NCBI RefSeq assembly: GCF_014193675.1
Contig: NZ_BLXZ01000009.1
Location: 180,935-244,934 of the forward strand
DNA from: Geomonas limicola
GTDB taxonomy: Bacteria; Desulfobacterota; Desulfuromonadia; Geobacterales; Geobacteraceae
Length of the DNA stretch: 64,000 nucleotides
Direction of reading: 5' to 3'
Part shown: positions 1 through 8,222 of the stretch, piece after piece
How positions within the stretch are numbered: position 1 is the stretch's first letter
How the letters are laid out: each line of letters begins with the position of its first letter
The notes under the pieces: generated by a model
What the model was told of the DNA's origin: nothing
Databases searched by the model: none
Seen by the model: only the letters and a program-made list of their open reading frames with translations
Translations under genes and position numbers: made by a program

Positions 1-1371
1 GCGGCAGCCGGACTCCCCGCCGACCCGGTCAGCGGCCGCCCCGAGCGCCCGGCCGGCAACACGGTCACCTACAGCTATACCAACGACCAGCCTGCCAACC
101 AACTCTGGTACCACGACCACGCCATGGGGATCACCCGGCTCAACGTCTACGCCGGGCTGGCTGCCAACTACCTGTTGCGCGACAGCAAGGAGGACGCCCT
201 CAACCTGCCGCGCGGCGCCTACGAGATCCCCCTGGTGATCCAGGACAAGTCCTTCAACGAGGACGGCTCGCTGCACTACGACTCGAACGCCCTGTTGAAC
301 CCGGACGGCACCCCGGTGACGGTGGACGGCAAGCCGGTGTTCAGCTCCAACCCGGAGTTCTTCGGCAACGTAATCACCGTTAACGGCAAGGCCTGGCCCA
401 AGCTCGAGGTGGAGCCCCGCAAGTACCGTTTCCGCATGCTGAACGGCTCGGATTCCCGCTTCTACCACATCTGGCTCGAGCGCAGCGACGGGCTCCCGAT
501 CCCCGCCGGCGCCATCACCCAGATCGGCAACGACGGCGGTCTCATGCCCGTTGCGGTTGCGGACATCGGCAGTGGAGAGGAAAAGGGATTGCTGCTCGCC
601 CTGGCCGAGCGCGCCGACCTGATCGTGGACTTTTCCAAGTTCCCGGCCGGCACCAGAATCACCGTGCGCAACGACGCCGCCACCCCCTATCCGAGCGGCT
701 CCGAGGTAAACCCGGCAAGCACCGGACGGATCATGCAGTTCAGGGTCAGTAAGCCCCTGGCACAGGCCGACACGACCCAGGTCCCGAGCAACCCGCGCCC
801 GCTGGTGGCGCTGGGTACGGCCGACAACGTGCGCCTGGTCGACCTGCAGGAGACCGAGGAGAATGGCGCCTACCTGTACGACCCCATGACCGGATCGATC
901 TCGAAAAGGCTGAAGATCCTCTTGAACGGGCTTCCCTTCGACGCACCGGTTACCGAGAACATCCGGCTCAACGACGTAGAGGACTGGATCATCATCAACA
1001 ACACGGTGGACATGCACCCGATGCACCTGCACCTGGTGCACTTCGAGGTAGTCGAGAAAGGGAGTATCGCCCCGGGCGCCTACACGCCGGCCGACGGCGC
1101 GGGGGGGATGCCGCGGGTGGCACCGGGCGGGCTGCGCCCTTCTATCAATCCGGACGGCACCGCCGCGGACGCCGATTCACCCTACACCGTGCAACCCCAG
1201 GAAGGTGGCCTCAAGGACACCGTCCGGGTTCCCCCTGCCGACGACGTGCTGGGTGCCCAGGGGTACGTGCGGGTCCGGGCCAAGTTCGACCTGATCGGCA
1301 CCTACATGTGGCACTGCCACATCCTGGCCCACGAGGACCACGAGATGATGCGCCCGTTCAGGGTGCAGTAG
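1..1371 (+). CDS. Multicopper oxidase, 5' end cut by the window
   Basis: The reading frame is open from base 1, so the N-terminus lies outside the window. Copper-ligand motifs are visible. WYHDHAMG (around 103-126) is a type 2/type 3 HxH site. Near the C-terminus come MHPMHLHLVHF (HxxHxH) and WHCHILAHEDHEMM, which supplies the Cys and axial Met of the type 1 site. The motif style resembles the CotA/bilirubin-oxidase/phenoxazinone-synthase branch. Such enzymes oxidise phenols or metal ions (Mn, Cu, Fe) and reduce O2 to water, usually in the envelope. The signal peptide cannot be checked. A strong hairpin follows the stop. The physiological substrate cannot be read from the sequence. Confidence 0.92.
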   Translation, partial: AAAGLPADPVSGRPERPAGNTVTYSYTNDQPANQLWYHDHAMGITRLNVYAGLAANYLLRDSKEDALNLPRGAYEIPLVIQDKSFNEDGSLHYDSNALLNPDGTPVTVDGKPVFSSNPEFFGNVITVNGKAWPKLEVEPRKYRFRMLNGSDSRFYHIWLERSDGLPIPAGAITQIGNDGGLMPVAVADIGSGEEKGLLLALAERADLIVDFSKFPAGTRITVRNDAATPYPSGSEVNPASTGRIMQFRVSKPLAQADTTQVPSNPRPLVALGTADNVRLVDLQETEENGAYLYDPMTGSISKRLKILLNGLPFDAPVTENIRLNDVEDWIIINNTVDMHPMHLHLVHFEVVEKGSIAPGAYTPADGAGGMPRVAPGGLRPSINPDGTAADADSPYTVQPQEGGLKDTVRVPPADDVLGAQGYVRVRAKFDLIGTYMWHCHILAHEDHEMMRPFRVQ

Positions 1372-1394
1372 CTACGGCTCGATGACCGGTAACA

Positions 1395-1434
1395 AAGAAG
1401 CGGCGCTCCCCTGCGGGGCGCCGCTTCTTCTTTG
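1395..1434 (+). terminator. Intrinsic terminator after the multicopper oxidase
   Basis: The arms AAGAAGCGGCGC (1395-1406) and GCGCCGCTTCTT (1418-1429) are perfectly complementary, followed by CTTTG. The U-tract is short, but the stem is strong and starts 23 bases after the stop codon. Confidence 0.75.
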
Positions 1435-1496
1435 CCAGGCAAGGGCAGGGCCCGAGGTACTAAGCTCCAAATCATCGGCCCATCGGGCAGCCAGCA

Positions 1497-1655
1497 TCCC
1501 AGTTCCCTGATTCCTGCCCCCTTATCACTACTCGCCAGTCCCTACTCGCCACTCCCTACTCCCTACTCCCTACTCCCTACTCCCTACTCCCTACTCCCTA
1601 CTCCCCAGTCCCCAGTCCCCAGTCCCCAGGCCCCAGTTCCTAGCCCTTAGTCCCT
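1497..1655. repeat. Heptamer tandem repeat (CCCTACT and CCCCAGT arrays)
   Basis: Seven perfect copies of CCCTACT occupy 1554-1602. They are followed directly by five CCCCAGT/CCCCAGG units at 1603-1637, with degenerate units on both sides. On the minus strand this reads as regularly spaced GGG/GGGG runs, which can form G-quadruplexes. The array sits between two converging genes and supplies the last codons of the SRPBCC gene. The second unit is the same heptamer described for short tandemly repeated repetitive (STRR) sequences of cyanobacteria; any relationship is unproven. Confidence 0.9.
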
Positions 1656-2107
1656 ATTGGCCAAAGCCTCTCGACAACCTCGCGCCGGTAGGCGAAGATG
1701 GCGCGGATCTTTTTGCGGACCATGCCGGAGGCGATGCGCCCCAGGGGGCCCAGCGGCAGGGCGAAGTGCACGATGTCGCGCATTTCCACCCCCTGGGGCA
1801 CCTCGCGGAACAGGTGCTGGTGGTGCCAGAGCCGGTACGGTCCCAGGCGCTGCTCGTCGATGAAGTAGCGCGGCGCCTCGCAGTGGGTTATCTCGGTTAC
1901 CCAGGAAAGCGGCAGCCCCAAAAGAGGGCGCACCGTGTAGGTGATGATCATGCCCGCGTACATCTCGGGCTGGGGGGGCGAGGTCACCTTGAAGCCGAGC
2001 CAAGGGGGCGTTATGGTGGCCAGGTTCTCGGGGCGGCCGAAAAAATCCCAGGCCTTTTCCAGGGTGATGGGGAGCAGGTGCACCTGCTCAAAGCGTTCCA
2101 CAGACAT
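1640..2107 (-). CDS. SRPBCC (START-like) ligand-binding family protein
   Basis: This 155-residue protein has the size and pattern of a single SRPBCC/polyketide-cyclase-like domain. It opens with FEQVHLLPITLEKAWDFFGRPENL and has a long C-terminal helix (FAYRREVVERLW). The fold makes a deep hydrophobic pocket, but no ligand can be predicted. An SD-like AGGAAGG lies upstream. The ATG overlaps the stop of the macro-domain gene by one base (TGATG), so the two are probably translationally coupled. The C-terminal residues run into the heptamer repeat, so the natural end may have been altered by repeat growth. Confidence 0.8.
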   Translation of the reverse strand: MSVERFEQVHLLPITLEKAWDFFGRPENLATITPPWLGFKVTSPPQPEMYAGMIITYTVRPLLGLPLSWVTEITHCEAPRYFIDEQRLGPYRLWHHQHLFREVPQGVEMRDIVHFALPLGPLGRIASGMVRKKIRAIFAYRREVVERLWPIGTKG

Positions 2108-2559
2108 CAGTCACCTTCCTTTGGTTCGGGGGACGGCGCGCAGATCACCACGAACCGCCCGTCGAAGTACTGTTCCAGGAGCGGCCGTACCTCGCTCCAA
2201 CTAAGGCCGCCGCCACCGCACCCCGGCCGCGGCACCAGCACCCGGTCCCACCCCTCACGGTCCGCCAGCTCCCTCAATTCCCCGGCCGAACGGGCGATGA
2301 GCCTCAGGTCGGGATTGGCCCAGGCCGATTCCTCGACCGGGAAGCTGACGATACCGTGCTCGAGGAGGTGCACGTGGTTTCCGCTGCGGCCGATGATGCC
2401 ACCCAGCAGTTCGGGGAGTTCCGGGTAGCGCTGTGCCGCCTGCCCCGCGACGCCGCGCCGCAGTACCGCCCTCCCCTGCCGGCTCACGCTACCGCTCGTG
2501 GTGATGGCGATGATGGCCCGTCCCGCTTCGGCCCAGATGTCTCCGGATGCCTCGATCAT
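2107..2559 (-). CDS. Macro-domain-like ADP-ribose-binding protein
   Basis: This 150-residue protein resembles the short macro-domain proteins annotated as ADP-ribose-binding. Near the N-terminus are AIIAITTSGSVSRQGRAVLRRG and GNHVHLLE. The C-terminal half carries LVPRPGCGGGGLSWSEVRPLL, the glycine-rich phosphate-binding loop, then FVVICAPSPE. Proteins of this group bind or hydrolyse ADP-ribose derivatives such as ADP-ribose-1''-phosphate or ADP-ribosylated targets. GAGGAT lies upstream of the chosen ATG. It is the first gene of a two-gene unit with the SRPBCC gene. The fold call is fairly secure; substrate and catalytic activity are not. Confidence 0.75.
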   Translation of the reverse strand: MIEASGDIWAEAGRAIIAITTSGSVSRQGRAVLRRGVAGQAAQRYPELPELLGGIIGRSGNHVHLLEHGIVSFPVEESAWANPDLRLIARSAGELRELADREGWDRVLVPRPGCGGGGLSWSEVRPLLEQYFDGRFVVICAPSPEPKEGD

Positions 2560-2707
2560 GTCATGTCATCCTCATAGGGCTGAACGTCGCTGTCTGATCC
2601 ACCCGAAGGTGATGGCATACAACCTACCAGAGTTCGAGGTGTGACTCAACCGCTGTGCACCGGTTTATCTGTGAGTGAACCGGTAGTGGCAGCAAATGGG
2701 TTTCACA

Positions 2708-2736
2708 TTGACATTGGTAACGGCTTGACCTAATTT
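2708..2736 (+). promoter_or_regulatory. Candidate sigma-70 promoter for the rubredoxin-like gene
   Basis: A perfect -35 TTGACA (2708-2713) is followed by a 17-base spacer and TAATTT (2731-2736). The -10 match is weak. It lies about 100 bases upstream of the ATG at 2834. Confidence 0.45.
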
Positions 2737-2833
2737 ACCTGCACACGGTTCCTTGGGCGTCTGGCTCGGCTCCACCCAGGTTCAGTCGAGCGGATGCACC
2801 AGATTCTACCATCCCGCAAAACCAGGAGGTACT

Positions 2834-2944
2834 ATGAAGAAGTGGCGCTGCATCATCTGCGATCATATCCACGAAGGCGACGATCCGCCGGCAACCTGTC
2901 CGGTGTGTGGAGTTGACTCCAGCAATTTCGAAGAGGTCGCCTAG
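2834..2944 (+). CDS. Rubredoxin-like small protein (36 aa)
   Basis: The ATG at 2834 follows a strong SD (AGGAGGT, 2824-2830). The protein begins MKKWRCIICDHIHEGDDPP and continues through CPVCG to its end in NFEEVA. Two Cys pairs (CIIC and CPVC) are placed as in the rubrerythrin-type rubredoxin domain and would bind one Fe(SCys)4. It is about two-thirds the length of a classical rubredoxin and lacks the usual central aromatic segment. It is probably a small electron carrier or iron/zinc-binding protein used in oxygen defence in anaerobes. It stands alone between a candidate promoter and a terminator. An upstream in-frame extension exists but has no SD. Confidence 0.85.
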   Translation: MKKWRCIICDHIHEGDDPPATCPVCGVDSSNFEEVA

Positions 2945-2988
2945 CGGCACGAGCCCGCGCAGTTGCGGGTCGTTGTGGCGAGAATGAC

Positions 2989-3024
2989 AAAGGGGGCGCA
3001 CCGGATGGTGCTCCCCCTTTTTTT
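2989..3024 (+). terminator. Intrinsic terminator after the rubredoxin-like gene
   Basis: The stem AAAGGGGG-GCACC pairs with GGTGC-CCCCCTTT around a GGAT loop, followed by a run of T (to 3024). The gene on the other strand that ends at 3089 may share it. Confidence 0.85.
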
Positions 3025-3088
3025 GCGCTGAGGCTGCGGGATCCGGGACGCAGATTTCCGCAACCGGAACTCGTGGTATGGCAAGGGA

Positions 3089-4132
3089 TCAGTGGATGGT
3101 CTGGTCCGCGAGCATGCTGACATTCTTGCCGCTTCGTTTGGCACGGTACAGCGCCTGGTCGGCCTTGGCCAGCACATCCTTCAGGGTGCACTCCCGCTTG
3201 TCGCTCCGGCTCGCGACGCCGAGGCTCGCGCTGACCTGGACCGTGAGCGGGCCCATGGCAAGCCGCAGGTTCGCGATCCGGCTGCGGATGCGCTCCGCAA
3301 CCCGTAGGGCATCCTTGGCGCGGGTCCCCGGCAGGAGCACGGCGAACTCTTCACCACCGTAGCGGGTGGCCAGGTCGGCTCCGCGCAGCGCGTCCCGGAT
3401 CACCCCGGCGACTTCGGCGATGACCTGGTCCCCGGCGGGATGACCGAAGGTGTCGTTGAGCGCCTTGAAATCATCGATGTCGATCATGATGAGGGCCTGG
3501 GGGCGCTCCTCGCGGCGTCCCTCCTCGATCTCCAGGAGTTCCTCGAAGGCACGCCGGTTCAGGAGCCCGGTGAGTGCGTCGCGCAGCGAGAGTTCCTGGA
3601 GTTCCCGATACTCACGCGCCTTTTCCAGTGCGGCGGCCAGGGACTCGCCGATGCCGGAGAGAAACTCGGTGGATACCCTCGGGCCGGCTGCCTCGCTCAT
3701 CCTGAGCGTCCCGAGCCCGGTGGGCAACTGCACGGTGATCTCGTACCCCTGGTCCTGCGCCCCAGCGGGGACGCTGAAGCGCCGCGGCTGAGCGGCAGCC
3801 CCGGAGATGCGGGAAACCTCGGCTGGCGCGTGCTGGGAAGCGCCGGGAAAACTCATGTTCTCCAAAATGTCGTTAGGAAAGGCAAAATGGGCCTGGCTGA
3901 AACCGAAATAGCGGTGCAGCCACTGTGCGGCGGTAGCACAGACCAGCTTGGGGTCGCGCTCCCCGAAGACGGCACAGCAAAAAGCGGCGAGGAACCGGGC
4001 CTCGTTGAGCAGCTGAACATCGCTCGGGCTCGGTTTCACACCCACCTCCACAAAGTTCGAGGCAGGTGCAGACTCCTCGAAGCCCTCGTACACCTGATAC
4101 GCCATTTCTGAACCACGGATTCTCGGACTCAC
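3089..4132 (-). CDS. Diguanylate cyclase (GGDEF) with N-terminal sensor region
   Basis: The C-terminal GGDEF domain starts at DALTGLLNRRAFEELL and has the active GGEEF motif near residue 260. An RGAD inhibitory site lies five residues before it, so the enzyme should make c-di-GMP from GTP with product inhibition. The first ~165 residues form a GAF-like soluble region of unknown ligand. No membrane segment is seen, so it should be cytosolic. The GTG at 4132 was chosen because AAAGGA (4139-4144) lies six bases upstream. The ATG at 4105 is the alternative but lacks an SD. A longer open extension exists upstream but looks non-coding. Confidence 0.9.
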   Translation of the reverse strand: MSPRIRGSEMAYQVYEGFEESAPASNFVEVGVKPSPSDVQLLNEARFLAAFCCAVFGERDPKLVCATAAQWLHRYFGFSQAHFAFPNDILENMSFPGASQHAPAEVSRISGAAAQPRRFSVPAGAQDQGYEITVQLPTGLGTLRMSEAAGPRVSTEFLSGIGESLAAALEKAREYRELQELSLRDALTGLLNRRAFEELLEIEEGRREERPQALIMIDIDDFKALNDTFGHPAGDQVIAEVAGVIRDALRGADLATRYGGEEFAVLLPGTRAKDALRVAERIRSRIANLRLAMGPLTVQVSASLGVASRSDKRECTLKDVLAKADQALYRAKRSGKNVSMLADQTIH

Positions 4133-4333
4133 GGTTGGTCCTTTCGTCGGGCTGGCACCCTCTGGAAAATCTGCTGCGGTTCCCGTAAACAGCAACCACC
4201 GTGCCAACGGTAGGCCTTGTCTTACATCCACCGCCCGGAGGGGCCGCGACCCACCCGAAGAGGCAGCACCCCTTGTGCCTGCGCCCTTCCGCTGCCATTG
4301 CAGATGCTCCGGTCCCGGGACGACACCCACGTA

Positions 4334-4389
4334 AAAAAAGCGCCGTCGTTACGGCCTAAGGTCAAAAAACCGTCACGCGTCGCTTTTTT
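4334..4389 (-). terminator. Possible terminator after the DUF3108 gene
   Basis: On the minus strand AAAAAAGCG (4388-4380 side) can pair with CGCTTTTTT (about 4341-4334), with a shorter inner stem between them. It lies 40-95 bases past the DUF3108 stop and ends in a T-run. The rest of 4133-4429 contains no recognisable gene or motif. Confidence 0.45.
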
Positions 4390-4429
4390 GGTGTCAGAAA
4401 ATGCTGGAAGCCGCAGCGCTATGTGGAGG

Positions 4430-5692
4430 TTACTTGGTCTGCGGGGGGCCCGGAAGGTTCGAGGAAAGCGACAGGGGGGCCGACGGCTTCCCCTGGTGAG
4501 CCTGCGACTCGGCAGAGATCAGCTCGGCAGTGACCCTCCCCAGGGCGATGGTGGTCACCATCTTCACCGGGACCTTGCGCGCGTCGTCGGTCATCCAGAT
4601 CAAGAGATCGCCGGTACGCCTGAAGATGCCTGCCGTTTTCTGCACCGGTTTCACCACCACGGTTGCCACCTTGTCGAAGTTGGCGAGGCGGATCTCCTCC
4701 TTGCGCAGGACTTCCACCGGGACCTCGGCGTAGACCTCCGAGTCGTAGATGTGCAGGAATTCGGTCTTTCCTACTTCCAGTTGCCGGTTGCGCAGGTAGT
4801 AGATACCGGAGAGCGAGTCGAGCACGTCGTCTTCGGGAACATCGGTGCGCAGCACGCGGTGCTGCAGGAAATCCACCCAGTTGACCTGTTTTTTCCCAAG
4901 GTTGATGGTGATCATTTCGTCACTTTGGAAGCTCCCCTCGGTCTGGCGGATCTTGGTCATGATGAATTGACCGTCCACGTGCCGGGTCTCGATCAGGTCG
5001 TCGACCGGGTAGAAACTGGAGATGGCGGCGTTGGACCTGACCCTGAGGACGATGCTGGTGGTGCCGTTTTCCAGCTTGGCCTCAAGCTCGGCGCTGCCGA
5101 TCGGTACGCCGTGCATGCTCAGGACATAACTCAGTTTTTCCTGTTGTGAGGAGAGGAAATCGCTCCCTTTCAGGCGCGGGCCCGGTGCCTGCGCCACGAC
5201 ACGACGCAGCGGGAAATCGGCAGGCAAGGGGGCGGGGGTTGGAAGCGGTCGCGCCACCCGGGCGCTGGGGCGGCGCACCCTGGGTTTGCGGATCCGGGGC
5301 TGCTCCTCTTCCGGATCGACCGGCTCGCTGGACGCAGCCGGGGTTACAGCCGGTGGCTCTGGCTGGTTAGGAGGGGCATGCGGTTTTAGTTGCGGTTCGG
5401 GCTCAGGCGCGGGTTCGGGCTGGGCAGCGGGGGGCGCTGCGGCGGCCTGCACCGGTTGAGCCGCGGGGAGCTTGGCTGCGGCAACCGGGCTGGGCGGGGG
5501 CACCGCCCGAGCCGGAGCGGCAGCGCTCTTGGCCTCGGCGAGATCCACCATGACGACCGGTGGCTGCTGGACCGGAGCCCCGAAATTGTAACTGGCAAAC
5601 ATACCCAGGAGTAGCCCGGGGAGAAAATGGAGGAGCACCGAACAGGCGAGGCAGAGTGCGAAGGTTCGTATCTTGTGCGGGCGGAGTGTCAT
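4430..5692 (-). CDS. DUF3108 protein with TonB-like membrane anchor and proline-rich linker
   Basis: The 420-residue protein has a single N-terminal membrane segment (about residues 8-31). A Pro/Ala/Glu-rich linker (about 40-165) follows, as in TonB and other proteins that reach across the periplasm. A globular DUF3108 domain (about 180-400) begins near EKLSYVLSMHGVPIGSAELE and is likely periplasmic. DUF3108 proteins are conserved in Gram-negative bacteria, and their function is not settled. The fusion to a TonB-style linker suggests a job near the outer membrane or peptidoglycan, which is inference. The upstream AAGG lies very close to the ATG, but no better start exists nearby. It is transcribed in the same direction as the cyclase gene but is separated by about 300 bases. 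Confidence 0.8.
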   Translation of the reverse strand: MTLRPHKIRTFALCLACSVLLHFLPGLLLGMFASYNFGAPVQQPPVVMVDLAEAKSAAAPARAVPPPSPVAAAKLPAAQPVQAAAAPPAAQPEPAPEPEPQLKPHAPPNQPEPPAVTPAASSEPVDPEEEQPRIRKPRVRRPSARVARPLPTPAPLPADFPLRRVVAQAPGPRLKGSDFLSSQQEKLSYVLSMHGVPIGSAELEAKLENGTTSIVLRVRSNAAISSFYPVDDLIETRHVDGQFIMTKIRQTEGSFQSDEMITINLGKKQVNWVDFLQHRVLRTDVPEDDVLDSLSGIYYLRNRQLEVGKTEFLHIYDSEVYAEVPVEVLRKEEIRLANFDKVATVVVKPVQKTAGIFRRTGDLLIWMTDDARKVPVKMVTTIALGRVTAELISAESQAHQGKPSAPLSLSSNLPGPPQTK

Positions 5693-5844
5693 GACCTTAA
5701 CGATGCAAGTTCTGCACCGCGCGAAGGGAGCCTAAAGGGGGGGGCGACGCATGCGGAATCTTGTCCGCCGGACGTAGCACTCCCGCGCACCGGCGCCTGG
5801 GCGACGGGATCGGGGTACGACAGGCGGCGTGGGCCAAGCGCAGG

Positions 5845-6045
5845 CTAGAGACAGCTCAGCTGACGCAGACAGCAGTGGGTACGGGGTTGGGCGGGAAGTT
5901 TCGGACAGGGCTTCAAAGAGGAGACGGCGATCCACCCGGTGGCACCCAGAAACTCGCTGATCAACCCATTGTCGATCAGCTCTTCCAGCTTGGACGCCAA
6001 TGCAACGGTTACCGATTGATCGGGGCAGCGCACGAGGATTACCAT
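5845..6045 (-). CDS. Small GSU3473-like protein (66 aa)
   Basis: The ATG at 6045 has a good SD (AGGAGA, six-base spacing). It gives a protein starting MVILVRCPDQSVTVALASKL and containing LEELIDNGLISEFLGATGWIAV. This pattern, a short beta start, a (L/D)ELI helix, then an I.(E/A)F.(R/G)(S/A).GW strand, matches my memory of the small GSU3473-type proteins scattered through Geobacter genomes. Their function is unknown. The last 20 residues (Pro/Cys-rich) do not fit the family and may be an extension. A longer in-frame start exists at 6141 but has no SD. Confidence 0.6.
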   Translation of the reverse strand: MVILVRCPDQSVTVALASKLEELIDNGLISEFLGATGWIAVSSLKPCPKLPAQPRTHCCLRQLSCL

Positions 6046-6130
6046 GGCGAGTCTCCTGGGCCGTAAGAAACCGGCGCTAGATGCTGCTGTTACGAAAATA
6101 CATGCGTAGTCTGGGGGGAATGACTTTCGG

Positions 6131-6159
6131 TTTATACACAACCTGCGGGGAATAGTAAA
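6131..6159 (-). promoter_or_regulatory. Candidate sigma-70 promoter for the GSU3473-like gene
   Basis: On the minus strand TTTACT (6159-6154), a 17-base spacer and TATAAA (6136-6131). It lies about 85 bases upstream of the ATG at 6045, in a locally AT-rich stretch. Confidence 0.55.
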
Positions 6160-6301
6160 GCTTAAAATGCACTAAGACTTCCCTGTCCCGCAACTCACGC
6201 TTTTTAGCCGTGTCAGCACGACGTTGGCAGCCGCCTCCTGGGCAGGGGGCGGGTTCAAGATTCCGGGCACCTTCAGCCGGCCGCCCCGCGCCGCAGCTAC
6301 G

Positions 6302-6338
6302 AAAAAGGGGCGCCGTCGCTGGCGCCCCCTCCCCTTTC
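6302..6338 (-). terminator. Intrinsic terminator after hcp
   Basis: On the minus strand GGGGCGCC, a six-base loop and GGCGCCCC are followed by TTTTT. It lies about 20 bases past the hcp stop codon. Confidence 0.88.
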
Positions 6339-6358
6339 AACCAGTTGATCACCTGCAT

Positions 6359-8014
6359 CTAAGTCCCCAGGGCGTGCTGCAGATCCTGGTCCGCCGTCGA
6401 GATCGGGCCCAGGTCGTAGTTCTTCACCAGGACGTCCAGCACGTCGGGCGAGACGTAGGCCGGCAGGGACGGCCCGAGCCGGATCCCCTTCACCCCGAGG
6501 TAGAGCAGGCTCAAAAGGATCACGTGGGCCTTCTGTTCGTACCAGGAGAGGATCATGGAGAGCGGCAGGTCGTTCACGCCGCAATGGAAGGCCTCGGCAA
6601 GCGCGGTGGCGATGCGTACCGCGGAGTAGGCGTCGTTACACTGCCCCACGTCCAAGAGGCGCGGGATCCCGCCGATGTCGCCGAACTCGAGCCGGTTGAA
6701 ACGGTTCTTGCCGCAGGCCAGGGTCAGGATCACACAGTCCTGGGGCACCTTCTCGGCGAGTTCCGTGAAGTAGTTGCGTCCGGACTTGGCCCCGTCGCAG
6801 CCGCCGATCAGGAAGAAGCGGCGGATGGCGCCGTTTTTCACCGCATCGATGACCCGGTCCGCCACCTTTAACACCGCCTCGTGCCCGAAGCCGACCAGGA
6901 TCTGCTGCCCCGGCATCTCGGGGAGGTCGGGAAGCGAGAGGGCCTTGTCGATCACCGGGGTGAAGTCGTGCCCTTCCAGGTGTGGGATCCCCGGCCAGGC
7001 CACCTCCCCCCAGGTGAAGAGCCGGTCGGTGTACTCGCCGGCAGGCTTCTGGATGCAGTTGGTGTTGAAGACGATGGCCCCCCTGAAGTCCGGGAGCTCC
7101 TTCACCTGGTTCTGCCAGGCGGTGCCGAAGTGCCCGGCGAAGTGCGGGTACTTCCTGAGGCCGGGGTAGCCGTTGGCCGGAAGCATCTCGCCGTGGGTGT
7201 AGACGTTGATCCCCTTTCCGTCGGTCTGTTTCAGGATCTCTTCCAGCATGGGGAGGTCGTGCCCGGAGACCACGATCCCCTTGCCGCGCCGGGTTCCCAG
7301 GTTCACCAGCATCGGTTCGGGTGCCTGGAAGCGCTCTGCGTGCCCCTGGTAGAGCAACTCCATGGTGCGCAGGTTCCACTTGCCGCACTCAAGCGAGAGG
7401 TTCACGAAGTCGTCCAGGGTTGCCTGAGGGTTCTCGGTCATGGCCAGCGAGTGGTGGATGAAGGCGTAGATCTCGTCATCCTCCTGTCCCAGTTCGGTGG
7501 CATGCCAGGCAAAGGCCGCCATCCCCATCAGGCCGTAGATCAGGATCTCGATACCGGAGAGGATGTTTTGATCCTGGTGCCAGGTAAAGACGCCGTGCTG
7601 GCGCCCCTGTTCGATGAGTCCCTGGGTGTCCCCCGCCGGGGTCCACTGGGCCGGCCCCTCGCCAAGTTCCGGGGCCGCTCCTCCGTTTTTGGCCTGGTAG
7701 GCGTCCTGGTAGAGCACCTTGGCCCGCTCCTTCATCAGGTGGCACTTCCTGAGCCGGCGCGCGATGTCCTCGGGGTCGAAGTTCACGTTGGTCACCCGGG
7801 TGAAGAACCCGTCGAGCATGAAGCGATCCACCTCCTGGTCCTTTTGTCCCAGGGTGCGTGCCTGGTTGGCGTAGAGCGCCACCCCTTTCATCCCGTAGAT
7901 CATCAGGTCGAGCAGTGCCGAGACCTGCGGGTCCTTGCCGCAGTTCCCGATCACGTCGCACCCCACCCCTCGCGCCGCCTGTTCGCACTGCCGGCAAAAC
8001 ATTTCCCGTTCCAT
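6359..8014 (-). CDS. hcp: Hydroxylamine reductase / hybrid cluster protein
   Basis: The 551-residue protein starts MEREMFCRQCEQAARGVGCD. Its N-terminal cysteines are spaced Cx2Cx8Cx5C, the class I pattern of strict anaerobes that binds a [4Fe-4S] cluster. Ligands of the hybrid Fe-S-O cluster are recognisable along the C-terminal half: HGEMLPANGYPGL, NTNCIQKP, GGCDGAKSGRNYFTE, ACGKNRFN and GQCNDAYSA. Hcp reduces hydroxylamine to ammonia in vitro and acts as a nitric-oxide reductase/nitrosative-stress protein in vivo. The ATG follows AAGGAG with seven-base spacing. It is a single-gene unit with its own terminator. No hcr reductase partner is adjacent. Confidence 0.97.
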   Translation of the reverse strand: MEREMFCRQCEQAARGVGCDVIGNCGKDPQVSALLDLMIYGMKGVALYANQARTLGQKDQEVDRFMLDGFFTRVTNVNFDPEDIARRLRKCHLMKERAKVLYQDAYQAKNGGAAPELGEGPAQWTPAGDTQGLIEQGRQHGVFTWHQDQNILSGIEILIYGLMGMAAFAWHATELGQEDDEIYAFIHHSLAMTENPQATLDDFVNLSLECGKWNLRTMELLYQGHAERFQAPEPMLVNLGTRRGKGIVVSGHDLPMLEEILKQTDGKGINVYTHGEMLPANGYPGLRKYPHFAGHFGTAWQNQVKELPDFRGAIVFNTNCIQKPAGEYTDRLFTWGEVAWPGIPHLEGHDFTPVIDKALSLPDLPEMPGQQILVGFGHEAVLKVADRVIDAVKNGAIRRFFLIGGCDGAKSGRNYFTELAEKVPQDCVILTLACGKNRFNRLEFGDIGGIPRLLDVGQCNDAYSAVRIATALAEAFHCGVNDLPLSMILSWYEQKAHVILLSLLYLGVKGIRLGPSLPAYVSPDVLDVLVKNYDLGPISTADQDLQHALGT

Positions 8015-8222
8015 AGGCTCACTCCTTAATGTTAGAAATTACCAACCGAAAGAGTGTTGCAGATGCGGCGGGATTTTCAAGGATGGCGCGAGGAATGGTG
8101 CCGAGTTGCACGGAAACCCGATTCAAACGGAAATTCGGGAAAGCGCTGGAGGGGCTCACCCCTCCCCTGGCAGGACAGGGTGAGGAGGATGTAGCACATG
8201 GGGGTGGCCGGCAGTTGGCCGA

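Larger units (their letters stand above)
6046..6358. other. Intergenic region upstream of the GSU3473-like gene
   Basis: This 313-base gap holds the minus-strand promoter at 6131-6159 and the hcp terminator at 6302-6338. I see no convincing gene in it. Confidence 0.6.

Noticed and set aside
1432..1650. Open frame reading Ser-Leu-Leu-Pro-Thr-Pro-Tyr repeats
   Set aside because: It is only the translation of the heptamer tandem repeat. It has no SD and directly follows a terminator.
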